64,000 nucleotides of DNA from Agapetus fuscipes (GCA_951799405.1 OX637334.1:8804001-8868000), one strand, 5' to 3'. Positions 33,601 through 44,900 are shown, counted from the stretch's first letter. Made by a program: numbers and translations. Notes: generated by a model not told the origin, from the sequence alone.

Positions 33601-35186
33601 GAGGACCTAAAGAGGAGGATGAAGACATTTTTTTTCACCCAGTAAAATACTAAGCGCCCTTGGATTGACATTGAGTTACGAAACGGCGCTGATAAATAAA
33701 TCATCATCATCATCATCATCATCACATTTATTATGTGCGACTTGAATGGCATTTGCCAAAAAGAAGTAAACTATTTTTACATGTAAGGGTGTCAGCCCTA
33801 CACCAACAGTTTGATTTGCAGTGGAAGTTTCCCTGCTACAAGAGAAAGTAGGTTTTCATTTATTTTGTCTTGGTCGAACTTTGTCTTACCATGGCGCTTC
33901 AGCAGTCCGTATAGAACCTTGCCCTCTTGTAACGCCGCCTCCAGCTCTGCTTGTCCAACGCGACCAATTTCAAACTTGTCACACAGAGAAGCTGCGCTGC
34001 ATGCCCTCTCACTTAAATATGCAAGCATATAAATTAAGATGCATGTACCTCTTCTTGCGTGGTCTTTTGTTTCTTGCTAAAGAGTCCTCCAATTTGTTTA
34101 TCTTCCCCATCGGAATCATCGTCTGCATTTACAACCTTGGAGAACATCTTCTTGATTTGTTTCTGTTCTTCCACATATGAAGGCTCATGGTTAATAGTTC
34201 CATCTTGATTTCCTTCATCATCTTCTGGAACAATGATAGAAATCTTAATTGTCAAAATTTAATAACAATTATATGTAAATTTTAAAGCTTTGTTGTGAAT
34301 TCACTGCAAGGCACTGCAGAGACATAGCATCTCCTTCTATTACATACCATCGTCCTCATATTTGCCATCTTTCTCCGTGATGATCTTCCTGTTATAATCT
34401 CGAATGGTAATTGGCTTTTCTTTACTGGCTTCTTTGGAAGTGGAAGCTTTAGGATTAGCCGCTTCTCCAAAGAACCGAACATCTTTATCGTAGATGCGAG
34501 GGTCCTTGTTCTTCAAACAGGAAAGAGTTTTGAAGAAATCCTTTTCAAATTCCTCGGTAAAAACAACTTCATCTTCCTCATCCTCGGAAGTGCTCGATTC
34601 TTCAGCAAGGGCAGCGAAACCAGTGTCGCCATACTTGTTTTTTACTACAAAAGAGATAAAAATCATTAAAAAATTAAATGGAATCGGGACGGATGTTCCA
34701 TTCACTGTAAAGTGTAAAAATACGCAACTTAGCTGAACACATATTATAGTGCAACTTTTAATCACGTTTGTCGGCAAAAGAATCGCATGTGGCAAGTGAA
34801 ACCATTTCTTTTCGCAAAAAAGGGACCCGCCACGTCAAAGAATTCTACAGAAAATAAGGTTTTTATGATCCTATGGGGGGCCAGGTTCTCATTTATTATG
34901 AAGGCTGAGTAAACCTTGCCGATTATATGATTCATTGTAACTTGTCACTTCTACGTAACTGGAGTCGTTAGCAATCAGTAAAAAAATATAAGTTAGCCTG
35001 GCCGTAGTAACCTGGCCGTGTAACGACACAGTTTTCCCCTATTGTAAATTTAGATAATAGAGAATACAACTGACATTTCAAGAGTTCCTCTTTTCGTCGC
35101 AATATGTTATACTTCTTTGCGTATTCTGAGTTGGATTTGAAGGTGACTTCATTGTCAGAATCGTCGTCATTAAATAAATCCATCAT
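24630..35186 (-). CDS. KRI1: KRI1 homologue, 40S ribosome biogenesis factor
   Basis: Nucleolar protein needed for small-subunit pre-rRNA processing; in yeast Kri1 binds Krr1. Exons, minus strand: 35186-35075, 34644-34348, 34224-34049, 32439-32279, 29761-29605, 29172-28960, 28630-28492, 28410-28340, 26901-26638, 26329-26160, 25656-24630, together 929 codons with all phases consistent. Family blocks: FKTLSCLKNKDPRIYDKD in exon 2, SYVEEQKQIKKMF in exon 3, YREWLSGQ in exon 4, KYNFRFEEPDQEF in exon 5, RRKDDRRTKKRNEIKERK in exon 6, FDPDAHDRRMKQLFDEEYY in exon 7, DCDYDPSQ and CRFKYRQVPALDYGLTTEE in exon 9, and the C-terminal YGLNPKKYRDFMKFKKY. It is longer than the vertebrate protein (about 700 aa) because exon 11 has a Lys/Asn-rich tail with about six KKKRKRNKNK-type repeats. 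Met1 or Met2 could start. Confidence 0.96.
25757..25830 (+). repeat. Rep-E copy, diverged
   Basis: CTTTGTTGCTATGGCAAATG followed by TTTGTAATTGGTTGATAAGT matches the two Rep-E blocks. It lies in KRI1 intron 10. Confidence 0.45.
26960..27220 (+). mobile_element. Decayed RTE-like LINE 3' fragment
   Basis: GAGAATGGTTCAGGCAGATG resembles the RWFGH region. The end AGCTCCGCAGAGGCTATGGC, then TGGAATGAACTCC, matches the LINE 3' end. Reading frames are broken. It lies in KRI1 intron 8. Confidence 0.55.
27256..27508 (-). repeat. Rep-C copy, full length
   Basis: Closely related to the copy at 27728, 470 bp away in the same orientation. Both have AAGGATATATTCATT in place of the more common AAGATATATATCATT. 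Confidence 0.9.
27537..27615 (+). repeat. Rep-E copy
   Basis: GGGTTTCTAGGGATAAGGCA, then ATATTGGTTGCTACAGAC. It lies between two Rep-C copies. Confidence 0.5.
27728..27977 (-). repeat. Rep-C copy, full length
   Basis: Same subtype as the 27256 copy and as 60826 (plus strand). It lies in KRI1 intron 8. Confidence 0.9.
28141..28320. mobile_element. Small foldback MITE beside KRI1 exon 8
   Basis: The left arm AATTGAACAATTTTAAAACTTAATTTAAAT (28141-28170) is mirrored by 28283-28312 (ATTTAAATTAAGTTTTACAA and onward). The centre has GAAGACGTCGGCTACGTCGC and GACGAAACGTAG. The right arm ends about 20-30 bp from the exon 8 donor. Confidence 0.7.
30116..30190 (+). repeat. Rep-C 5' fragment
   Basis: Contains CTGACCACCCATACTGTAAA to TTTCAGGGAAGGTCAG. 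It begins with a partly inverted duplicate of the same block (TTACAGTATGGGCTGACCAC). Confidence 0.7.
30304..30545. mobile_element. MITE-like repeat, inverted partner of 3905-4300
   Basis: Begins TGTTGGGGGAGCTCGCTTGC and runs to AGCTGTCAACTGTCAGCAGA, the reverse complement of the CPSF3-intron copy. It lies in KRI1 intron 4. Confidence 0.6.
30565..30805 (-). repeat. Rep-C copy
   Basis: Diverged full-length minus-strand copy, with CTATAAGTTAAG at its right end, in KRI1 intron 4. Confidence 0.82.
31084..31346 (+). repeat. SINE-D copy, longest
   Basis: Reference copy for SINE-D. The head is TTATGGCCGAGGGGGCCAAG with a long variable arm, then the B box GGTTCGATCCCC, like a class II (Leu/Ser) tRNA. 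The body contains TTGACCCTGGTTTAACAGAT, ATTCGTTAACAATTCATTG, GGCCAGGCAGAATAGGTTGG and CTTCACAAATCTATTTTTAT. It lies in KRI1 intron 4. Confidence 0.88.
31477..31926 (-). pseudogene. LINE reverse transcriptase C-terminal fragment
   Basis: The minus-strand frame of 132 codons starts within SWGGANKSLMLTIERAQRAI and continues KVLTVRLLFTMSIVLKQH, typical of the post-RT region of CR1/jockey-type LINEs. Upstream RT blocks are absent. It ends near an A/C-rich tail at 31350-31470. Confidence 0.8.
32740..33720 (+). pseudogene. CR1/L2-like LINE 3' part with (ATC)n tail, split by SINE-A
   Basis: Shifting frames read LVNAFVVSKVDYCNGIYAAQ, RLQSVMNAGARLIFNQTK, CHITPLL, HWLRFPQRVKFKLGL and AGPATWNQLPPEIRRSKTV. 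After SINE-A (33262-33592) comes EDLKRRMKTFFF, ending in AAATAAATCATCATCATC. It has several stops and is inactive. Confidence 0.85.
33262..33592 (+). repeat. SINE-A copy, full length, inside a LINE
   Basis: A box TAGCTCAGGTGGTAGAG and B box GGTTCGAATCCC are intact, and it ends AGTTACACTATATGTGTAGC plus GTTGC repeats. TAAGACTGTTG before and TAAGACGATTG after are probably the target duplication (9 of 11 match). Confidence 0.9.
34765..34925 (-). repeat. SINE-A 3' fragment, diverged
   Basis: Minus-strand match to AATCGCATGTGGCAAGTGAA, GGTTCTCATTTATTATGAAG and GCTGAGTAAACCTTGCCGAT. The tRNA head is absent. It lies in KRI1 intron 1. Confidence 0.7.
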
Positions 35187-35499
35187 TTATTTAACCTTCT
35201 TTCACAACTCAAACTTTTTTTTATATGAAAAATCACATTTGAAATCTCAAACGTCAAAACTATTTTGAGGTTATTTGATGATTTCAACAGATTTCAAGCA
35301 TGTAGTTGACATTGTCTATGGACCTTACAAAAATACAGGCACATTATTTTTTTGTAAAGTATGATTTTTGATGGATTTTTGCTGCTTTTTTTAGTACTTC
35401 ATAATAAAATAATAGATTCCGATTTTTTTTCTCTGTGAGTAAACGCCATATAGTATTATAGTATACTTATCTATGAACGCCAGTCTCAAGTCTCAGTCT

Positions 35500-35665
35500 T
35501 AGCAACCAATAACAATATATTTGTTGCCTTTTCTCAAGCAACCCGCCCGTGTGAATTGGCATAGACAATATTGTGTCATCACGCGGTCGGGTTACTAGGG
35601 AAAATGCATACAAATATTTGCTATTGTTTGCTAAGGACGTAGACCGACGCGACGTTTGCTTGCTG
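35500..35665 (+). repeat. Rep-E copy, long form
   Basis: Includes CTTAGCAACCAATAACAATA (inverted block), GTGAATTGGCATAGACAATA and CGGTCGGGTTACTAGGGAAA, with TTTGCTAAGGACGTAGAC at the end. Confidence 0.55.
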
Positions 35666-35764
35666 AGAAAAACAAAGTTTCAAATTTATTTGTATGTGAG
35701 GACCTAATTTTGCAAGAAAACATTGAAATGAAAAATTAAATATGCTTATGAAGTCATCGTCACG

Positions 35765-35882
35765 GCACGTCATCCCCAATTTCGCTGATACTCCACTGGC
35801 TAGTGGCTGCTGTCATCGGGTAATTATTTTTCACGCACGTCATCCCCAATTTCGCTGATACTCCACTCGCTGCTGTCATCGC
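35765..35882 (+). promoter_or_regulatory. 70-bp tandem duplication upstream of BicD
   Basis: GCACGTCATCCCCAATTTCG plus CTGATACTCCACT recurs exactly 70 bp later. Each unit ends GCTGCTGTCATCG. ACGTCA-like cores sit in each unit. It ends 107 bp before the BicD ATG, so it is probably promoter or 5' UTR. Confidence 0.65.
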
Positions 35883-35989
35883 GTTTCACATTTTTCAGCG
35901 AAGAATGTAGCGGCTACCCGCCACAGTTTTACGCGATTGTTTTTGTTCGTATGGGTTTATTTTGAGTTTGTCCACCACAAGGCGACGCG

Positions 35990-38900
35990 ATGGCGGACGT
36001 GGCGGAGCTGCGCGCCGAGATAGAGCGCCTCGGCCGGGAGCTGGACCAGGCCAGCAGCGAGAAGGTCCAGTCCGCGCAGTATGGGCTGGTCCTCCTGGAG
36101 GAGAAGAGCGCGCTGCAGCAGCGGTGCGAGGAGCTGGAGACGCTGTACGAGAACTCCAAGCATGACCTGCACATCACACAAGAGGTGAGTTGCTTTGTCC
36201 CTGCCTGGCTGTCCGTACAAATGTCTTCATGGTCTGTTGCCTTTACGCGTATGAGTACTGTAATGTGTTCGATTATATACTCAAAACGCGTGCACTGAAT
36301 GTAAGCTGATGCATCCCATAATAAACAACAAACCTGGAATTTTTTTTCAATTCTGTGAAAAAAATAATGTTCCTTGAAAGAATGGTTCGATTTTCAAGTG
36401 TAAGATTTGCACCCATTTAATATTATTCGCGAATATTTGATCCATGCATCATAATTTTTATTTGAATTGAAAAATTAAATTAAGGCAGCGGATGAGCCAT
36501 GGCTTTGCTGTCTGCGAATAACATTGCTTGCGTTCTATGCCAGAGGGCTAGTGCTTGATCCCCACCAAAGGTCATAGAAATATTTTTTCTTTCTCCATTG
36601 TTTATTTCAAACCCAAAATATAAAAAATGTCAACATTTACTCAGCCTTCACAAGAACTGAAAACCAGGCCCCTCAGGAGCTGGGAAACCCCCACTTCAAG
36701 GGAAGTAGTTAGCTTATGGTCTGCACAAGTTTAAAGTGACTAGATTTAAAAACAAATTTAGTTTCAATCTGGTTAGCTGCTTTCGGGTAGCTTAGTTAAA
36801 GGGTAACATCACATTTTTTCCGGGTTTGGTCTGTCATTCAGCTAATTTGCTTGTCTGTTTATAGGCGCTGGCTAAATTTCAAACGTCGCAGAAGGTGACG
36901 ACAAAGACGGGCATTGAGCAGGAAGATGCCCTCCTCAATGAGTCAGCCGCCATGGAGACTTCCCTCAACCTGCAGATCTTGGAGCTGGAGAACGAAGTCA
37001 AACAGGTGAATAAGGGTTTATAGTCTGTAGACGATTCATTGAATTATATTCTATCAGTGAATAAAATTAATTATTTTCCATTGGAGTTTTAGTGCTTAGG
37101 GGCCGTCCATAAATTACGTCATCGATTTTTGGCGATTTTCGACCCCCCCCCCCCACAATCATCCTATAGTCATTATCTAATGACCCCTCCCCCCTCTTGC
37201 TGTAATAATGAATGAGCTTAATAATTAATAATGTTATATATCTTACATAATATTATGTATATTTTGTAGAAATTGGTATTTACAAGAACGACGTCACTTT
37301 TGGTACTCGTGCGTCATTTGCCATCATCCGCAGACCAGACTCCCCCCCCCTTAATTCGAATGACGTAATATATGGACGGCCCCTTAGACGTTTTATAAGA
37401 AATCAGAAAACGGATTTTACAATCTGTAATGCGGAGGTCAAATTACTCAATGTTTTTTTGGAGTCGTGTCTTTTATAAGCCAATGAGGTACGGATTTCTT
37501 GCCGTTCTTCTTCTTAAACTTCCGCCAACCATCAAACAGAGAAATCTGATGTACTTCGGTCACGTTATGAGGAATGAGAAATACCGCCTTCTCCATCTTA
37601 TCATACAAGAAAAGAGGGGAGAAGATCTTAAGGACATTGTGGCTGAAAAACCTGCGACAATGGTTTGGCAAAAGCACCAAGTCCATATTTCGAGCCGCAG
37701 CATCTAAGGTGAAAATAGAGATGATAATTGCCGATCTTCGTTAGAAGTGGCACTGAAAGAAGAAGAGGTACGTAGAAATGCTACTGCCCTTGCCATTAAC
37801 TATGCCACACATCATCATAATCTACAAGTTGTTATGTTCGAGTAATGTGTGATGATTCTTGCGTATGTTTGAAATAAAATTGCGCTAGTGCAATCCCTGC
37901 TTGGCCTGCTGCACAAAAGCTCTGACTCTGACCTAACATTGTCATTGAATATTGATCATATAATTATTAATTAATCAGATAAAACTAATGAATTAATAAA
38001 TTTAAAACGAAGAAGTTTTTCTTTACTTGTAACACATTATTTTTGCTATTATTTGTAATAAAGAAATGTATCATCAAATATTAAAAAAAAATTGAGCTTT
38101 TCGATTCTATCTGATGATGGTCTTAGGACCGAAAAAGTTGGTAATTTTGATACAAAATAGTTTATAAATAAACAGTGTTACCAATAAAGAATAACTTGTT
38201 AGGAATTCTTTATACCTATTCCTTTTAAATTAAAAGGAATTTTCTCAGTGGTAATACATAATCTAATCTAAGCTGCAAAGATATATATCATTTAAGATTT
38301 ATATTAAGAGGGAGTTATAGATACACGGAATTCGTAAAAAATCGTAAAATTCGTAATCTGTTGATAAATGTCGTAACTAAATAAGGTTAGCACTTTTTTA
38401 TAATGTTTAACTTTGACTGTGTGCCGGCAGATGTGCTAGCTAAAATAATCATATTTTTTTCTACAATTCCACACTAAGACGGCCAGACCCTACCAATACA
38501 TTGATATTATTCACTTTGTCTGCTATCCGGTCATTATAATACATTGGCATACTGTCAAACGTAGGGATCTCCAAATCGAGGTTATTTAAAAAAAATAAAA
38601 AATAGGCTGATTTAATTGGTGAGCGCTGTTTTTATGTGTTACAAAGCGCCAATTGTCAAGCAAGACCCAGTTGCTGGATAAAGTAAAGCTGGATGGACCT
38701 TTGGTGACCGGTCATTGGGAAAGGTTTTTTCGTTCACACGAAATTTCGTTCAAACGACTTTCGGTCACATATAGATGTGCTCCACAGAATATCTTAGAAA
38801 ACCTGTTCGTTAACAAACTATTTATTTTCACGATTCGTTATTTCGACAATTAAAAAAAAGAATGATTTATTTGGTGAGCGTTGTTTTTGTGTGTATCACA

Positions 38901-41900
38901 CCTCAAGAGCCCTCTGCAAGCTTGGTCGTCGCTCTAGAAAGCGCCAATTCTCAAGCAAGACTCAGTGGCTGTAAGGCTGGATAGACCTTTTGATGACCGG
39001 TCTTTGGTCAAGGTTTATGAATTTTCAACCCAGCGACGAGAAAATTTGAAAATATAAATGTTTTTTTTTTGCTCCACCGGGAATCGTACCCACAACCTTC
39101 CATTCAGAGTTCGAAGTGTTACTACTGAACTACAAACCGGTCACAATTAACTGTCAATTTTATTTTGAAATATCATTAATTGAAATCTTTGAATTGTTTT
39201 GAAAATAATACAAAATGTATATATTAAGTTTTGGAGCTATCCCATCAATGTACAAAAAAAAAAACAGTGTGTTAGTTTTTCTCACACCACTACACAAACT
39301 GACGCATGCATATATTTTTTATCACTCACAAGGGTTGACGCAAATGCAGTCTGTCAATATAAATTAATATTTAAAGAGATATCAAAGGTGAGTAATTTTA
39401 GAGGAAATAATGCCTATAATTATTAACCTTAACTAGTTGTTTGGTATGAGGCTGACAACCATACAGAAAAAAACTTGGTTCACTTTTGCAATAGGGTATT
39501 TGCACTTTTTTATTTTATTTCATAAAATGGTAGGCTATATTTTTTAAAATGCATTTGCGTTTTTAAAAAAAATATTTTTGCCTTAGTTTTTAAATTATAG
39601 CTCTTTAAAATTCGCGTATTTTCCATTTCCGCTAAAACAGGTCATTGCTTTTTTCGGGCGGAAATGACGTCAGATCTTCGGAGTTTAGGTGTCAAATGGC
39701 CCAGGTAGTCGGTTTGACAGCGACGTTTGTCGTCAAAATGACGACACACGTCCCTAACCGTTTACATTGCTTTTTTGGCGGGTTGTAAATTCTCCGCATT
39801 TTATTTTTCAAAATTATCAATGATATCTTTATTTTTTCTACTTGAAAAATATATGGTTGTGATCCTTGAAATGTACTCTACACAACCATATTATTTTCAA
39901 CCGTTTTCCCTACCACTGCAACTTCCCTATTGCCACCCCGATTTCAAAACAGGGCGATAAGAGTTGCTAAGTTCATGTTCATGTGAGATTTGGTTTATTT
40001 TGTAGATAAAGACACATAAAAAGGCAGACCGGCCCGCAGTCTAGTGGTTAAAACTTTGAATCCGGATCGGAAGTGGGTTCGAATTCCGGCGGAGCTCAAA
40101 AAAAAGATTTCATTTTTAATATTTGCTCTTCGTTGGGTTGCAAAATTAATCTGTCTTTGTCAAAGGTCGGTCACCATAGGTCGATCCGGCTTTACACCAA
40201 CTGGGTCTTGCATGAGAATTGGAGCTTTCTACAGCGACGACCAAGCTCGCAGAGGGCTCGAAGGAGGAGGGTGTGATTCACACAAAAACAGCGCTCACCG
40301 AATAAATCATCCTGATATTATATTTTTTACTGTTATTGTACAACATGTGTAAACACGAACTTAAATGTGCCTGCTTGTGGTTATGCATTAAATATGAGCC
40401 GTAAATGGCAATAGCGATTTATAGATTATAGATTTTGAGCTAAACCAAAGTAATGAAAAAAAATTTTAAAATTAATTTCACGCATGAAGACAATATATTT
40501 TTGACAGCCCTACATAAGAAAACACCTGCATCTCAAATAACAATAATAGCACAACATGGCCAGCAGAATATCGTCAGCGAGGAAAAAGTTATACCAACAA
40601 AAGGTACCTACCTACTTGTTGTATAATAAATAATAATATTTCTTAGAATTCGACATTTTTTTTCCAAATGCGTGCAAAAAGATCGGTCCTTAGTCTATTG
40701 ACTACGCTTCCAACTCTTAATCGGAAGGTTGTAAGTTCAATTCCCGGCGGAGCACAGAACGCAACTAAGCTACACATTATGTGTAGTTACACTATAAAGT
40801 TAGTAGTTACATAGTTAGTTTTTATAGTTAGAAGTTACAGTATTTAGTGTCACTTCGGGATTCGGGACCTATTTATTTTTAGAGGTAAAGTGGCCGGCTT
40901 TACACCAACCACTTCATTTGAAGTGGGGGTTTCCCAGCTCCCGAGGGGGCTGGTTCTCATTTCTTGTGAAGGCTGAGTAAGCCTTGAGATCGAACCCTTG
41001 CTCTCGGCATGGAATGCAAGCATTCTACCAATTGAGCTATCGACATTTTTACGAGCTTGGTCATCGTCGCTACAAAGCGCCAATTGTCAAGCAAGACCCA
41101 GTTGCTGGATAAAGTAAAGCTGGATGGACCTTTGGTGACCGGTCATTGGGAAAGGTTTTTTCGTTCACACGAAATTTCGTTCAAACGACTTTCGGTCACA
41201 TATAGATGTGCTCCACAGAATATCTTAGAAAACCTGTTCATTAACAAACTATTTATTTTCACGATTCGTTATTTCGACAATTAAAAAAAAATAATGATTT
41301 ATTTGGTGAGCGTTGTTTTTGTGTGTATCACACCTCAAAAGCCCTCTGCGAGCTTGGTCGTCGCTGTAGAAATTACCAATTCTTAAGCAAGACCCAGTTG
41401 CTCTAATGCTGGATGGACCTTTAGTGACCGGGCTTTGGGAAAGGTATATGATTTTTTGTCACCAAGCAAAGGGCATATTTGAAAATATAAATGGTACTTA
41501 TATTTTTTTGTGCTCCGCTGGAATTCGAACCCACAATAATAATAATAAAATTAGGATGATTTATTTGGTGAGCGCTGTTTTTTTGTGTATCACACCTCAA
41601 GAGCCCTCTAAACACAATCTTCCATTTACGAGTCAGAAGTGTAAATCATAAGACTACGGACCGGTTGAATACCATATATTGTATATGACCGAAATGTCAT
41701 TGACCGAAATGTCGTTGACCGAAAAGTCGTTGGCCGAAAAGTCGTGTGGACGAAGTGTCGTGTGACCGATTTGTCTATGGCCGAGTTGTCTTTGGACGGG
41801 TTGTCGTTGACCGATTTGTCTTTGACCGAAATGTCGTTAGCCGAAAAGTCGTGTGGACGGAGTGTCGTGTGACCGACTTGTCTATGGCCGGGTCTTTGGA

Positions 41901-44900
41901 CGGGTTGTCGTTGACCGATTTGTCTTGGACCGAAATGTCGTTGGCCGAAAAGTCGTGTGGACGGAGTGTCGTGTGACCGACTTGTTTGGACGGGTTGTCG
42001 TTGACCGATTTGTCTTTGACCGAAATGTCATTGGCCGAAAAGTCGTGTGGACGGAGTGTCATGTGACCGACTTGTCTTTGGACGGGTTGTCGTTGACCGA
42101 TTTGTCTTTGACCGAAATGTTGTTGGCCGAAAAGTCGTGTGGACGGAGTGTCGTGTGACCGACTTGTCTATGGCCGAGTTGTCTTTGGACAGGTTGTCGT
42201 TGACCGATTTGTCTTTGACCGAAATGTCGTTGGCTGAAAAGTCGTGTGGACGGAGTGTCGTGTGACCGACTTGTCTTTGGACGGGTTGTCGTTGACCGAT
42301 TTGTCTTTGACCGAAATGTTGTTGGCCGAAAAGTCGTGTGGACGGAGTGTCGTGTGACCGACTTGTCTTTGGACGGGTTGTCGTTGACCGATTTGTCTTT
42401 GACCGAAATTTTGTTGGCCGAAAAGTCGTGTGGACGGAGTGTCGTGTGACCGACTTGTCTATGGCCGAGTTGTCTTTGGACAGGTTGTCGTTGACCGATT
42501 TGTCTTTGACCGAAATGTCGTTGGCCGAAAAGTCGTGTGGGCGGAGTGTCGTGTGACCGACTTGTCTTTGGACGGGTTGTCGTTGACCGATTTGTCTTTG
42601 ACCGAAATGTCATTGGCCGAAAAGTCGTGTGGACGGAGTGTCGTGTGACCGACTTGTCTATGGCCGAGTTGTCTTTGGACAGGTTGTCGTTGACCGATTT
42701 GTCTTTGACCGAAATGTCGTTGGCCGAAAAGTCGTGTGGGCGGAGTGTCGTGTGACCGACTTGTCTTTGGACGGGTTGTCGTTGACCGATTTGTCTTTGA
42801 CCGAAATGTTGTTGGCCGAAAAGTCGTGTGGACGGAGTGTCGTGTGACCGACTTGTCTATGGCCGGGTCTTTGGACGGGCTGTCGTTGACCGATTTGTCT
42901 TTGACCGAAATGTCGTTGACCGAAAAGTCGTTGGTCGAAAAGTCGTGTGGACGAAGTGTCGTGTGACCGATTTGTCTATGGCCGAGTTGTCTTTGGACGG
43001 GTTGTCGTTGACCGATTTGTCTTTGACCGAAATGTCGTTGGCCGAAAAGTCGTGTAGACGAAGTGTCGTGTGACCGATTTGTCTATGGCCGAGTTGTTGT
43101 TGGACGAGTTGTCGTTGACCGATTTGTCTTTGACCGAAATTTCGTTTGCCGAAAAGTCGTGAGGACGAAGTGTCGTGTGACCGATTTGTCTATGGCCGAG
43201 TAATCGTTGGACGAATTGTCTTTTATCGATATGTCGTGGAATCCTGAAAATGAATACAAAATTATATTATTATCGACTCTATCGACTCGACATGGTGTTC
43301 ATGTCTCTTTTCCGTCGTACCGTCAACATATATCGGAATTTTTACGCGTATTCTGTATATTTTATTTACACATATACCTATTGCATATTTTATACGTATA
43401 TAATATGTGAACATAATGTATACATGTGTCCCGATCGGTCTTCAAGAAAACTGTTTTTTCACCTCTGTCGGCCTAACCATCAAATTGGATAGGCCAACGC
43501 CATCTATGTAAAAAATAGAAAATTAACAAAAATCGAAAATTACAAGAGGCCTTTACATGTTACCTCTTTTTGTTAGACAAATGAAATATATACGAAAACA
43601 ATTAAAAACATTTGTTTCACTTAACCACGATGTGATTTTTGCGGAAAATGATCAGGAGGAACTAAAAACGCGTACAAAAAAATATTACGTAAACACATTT
43701 TGAAACAAAATTTATAACTCAGTAAATAAGTAAAAAGTGAATTTTCGAAAATCGTCTCAATTTAACTGAATAAATACTTTATCGAAAAATGAAATATTTG
43801 GCATTGAAATATTTATGAATAACAAGTGAGTCGCGCTGGAAAGTCAGCCTTTTTTAAATGGTTTTTGGCATATTACCAGCTGATTTGAAGGAAAAAAAAA
43901 TAAAAAAAAATATTTTCAATTCTTTTAAATATATAGAAAGCTAACCCTATAAATATTTTTTTGAATAGCCAAAGTTGTTTTTGGTCTCAAATACACCTTA
44001 AATGCATTCCCACAAGCAGACATGTATAATTTCGCGCTAACACATGCCGCCGCATGTGGACCTACAACATAAAAACCCAATCTCAAATGAACATAAGCCC
44101 TGCAACTCTTGCCGTCCTTCCCTGAATAATCATCAAAAAACATAATCAATTAACAAAAAGAATAAAAATGTAAAATAAAAGCATTTTCTTTACATTCCCG
44201 ATTCCCTTCTGTGTGATGATGATGATGATGATGATGTGGGTGTGCCTTGTTATTGGGTGATTGCTCCAGAAATAAATGGGAATACGCCTATCATGAAAAT
44301 GCTTGACCTTGAAACATAATTTATACTCCTTCTCACACACCAATAATGATGCATGCTCTCTACACAAACCATTCCCTGTATATACAAACCACCATCTGCT
44401 CATTTGGGTGGAATGTGATACATGCCAGTTTATTGCAGCATTTACTGCTGGGATGGCGCACGGCTGGACAGTTTCTAATTAAGACAGTTTACTTCAAGTG
44501 GTAGAATTTGGTGTAAATGAATATAACCAAATAGAATTTTAGTTTATTCCAAATGGCTAAAGAAATTGGATGTTTTTAAAATGGAAATATTACTTGTGTG
44601 TGAATGAAAACATTAAAATGGTGTGTAATCTATAAGAGTTATCTGAAAAATGGTGCGCGTTAATTTTTTTTTTTCAATACTTGTGCATCTTAAACTATAA
44701 TGTGTATTTTCATTTGAAAAACTAAAATAAATGTAGGTAGAATCGGGTTGCTAGGGGAAAGGCATAAAAATATTTTGTTATTGGTTGCTAGGGATTATTG
44801 TCCCATACAAGTGTGAAGTTTGCCGCTGAGAAAAAAGTTTCTAATTCAAATTTGTACTGAATCCAATGCCTCACTTTTTCTCCTGTAAGGCACAAATGAA

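Larger units (their letters stand above)
35187..35989. promoter_or_regulatory. Divergent promoter region between KRI1 and BicD
   Basis: 803 bp between start codons. It contains a Rep-E copy (35500-35665) and a tandem repeat of about 70 bp (35765-35882), so each gene keeps only a few hundred bp of unique upstream DNA. No clear TATA box is seen. Confidence 0.6.
39430..40437 (+). repeat. Rep-C copy split by a MITE and a SINE-B
   Basis: Three pieces join into one Rep-C: 39430-39491 (GGTATGAGGCTGACAACC), 39930-40020 (TTGCCACCCCGATTTC to GAGATTTGG) and about 40330-40437 (GCCTGCTTGTGGTTATGCAT, tail TTATAGATTATAGATT). Confidence 0.8.

Noticed and set aside
41746..43073. A chain of overlapping ORFs of 67-184 codons on both strands
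   Set aside because: They are readings of the minisatellite; the repeat lacks stops in most frames. No start context, splice structure or protein similarity.
41682..43237. CRISPR-like array
   Set aside because: No constant repeat alternating with unique spacers; all subunits are related, and this is eukaryotic intron DNA.
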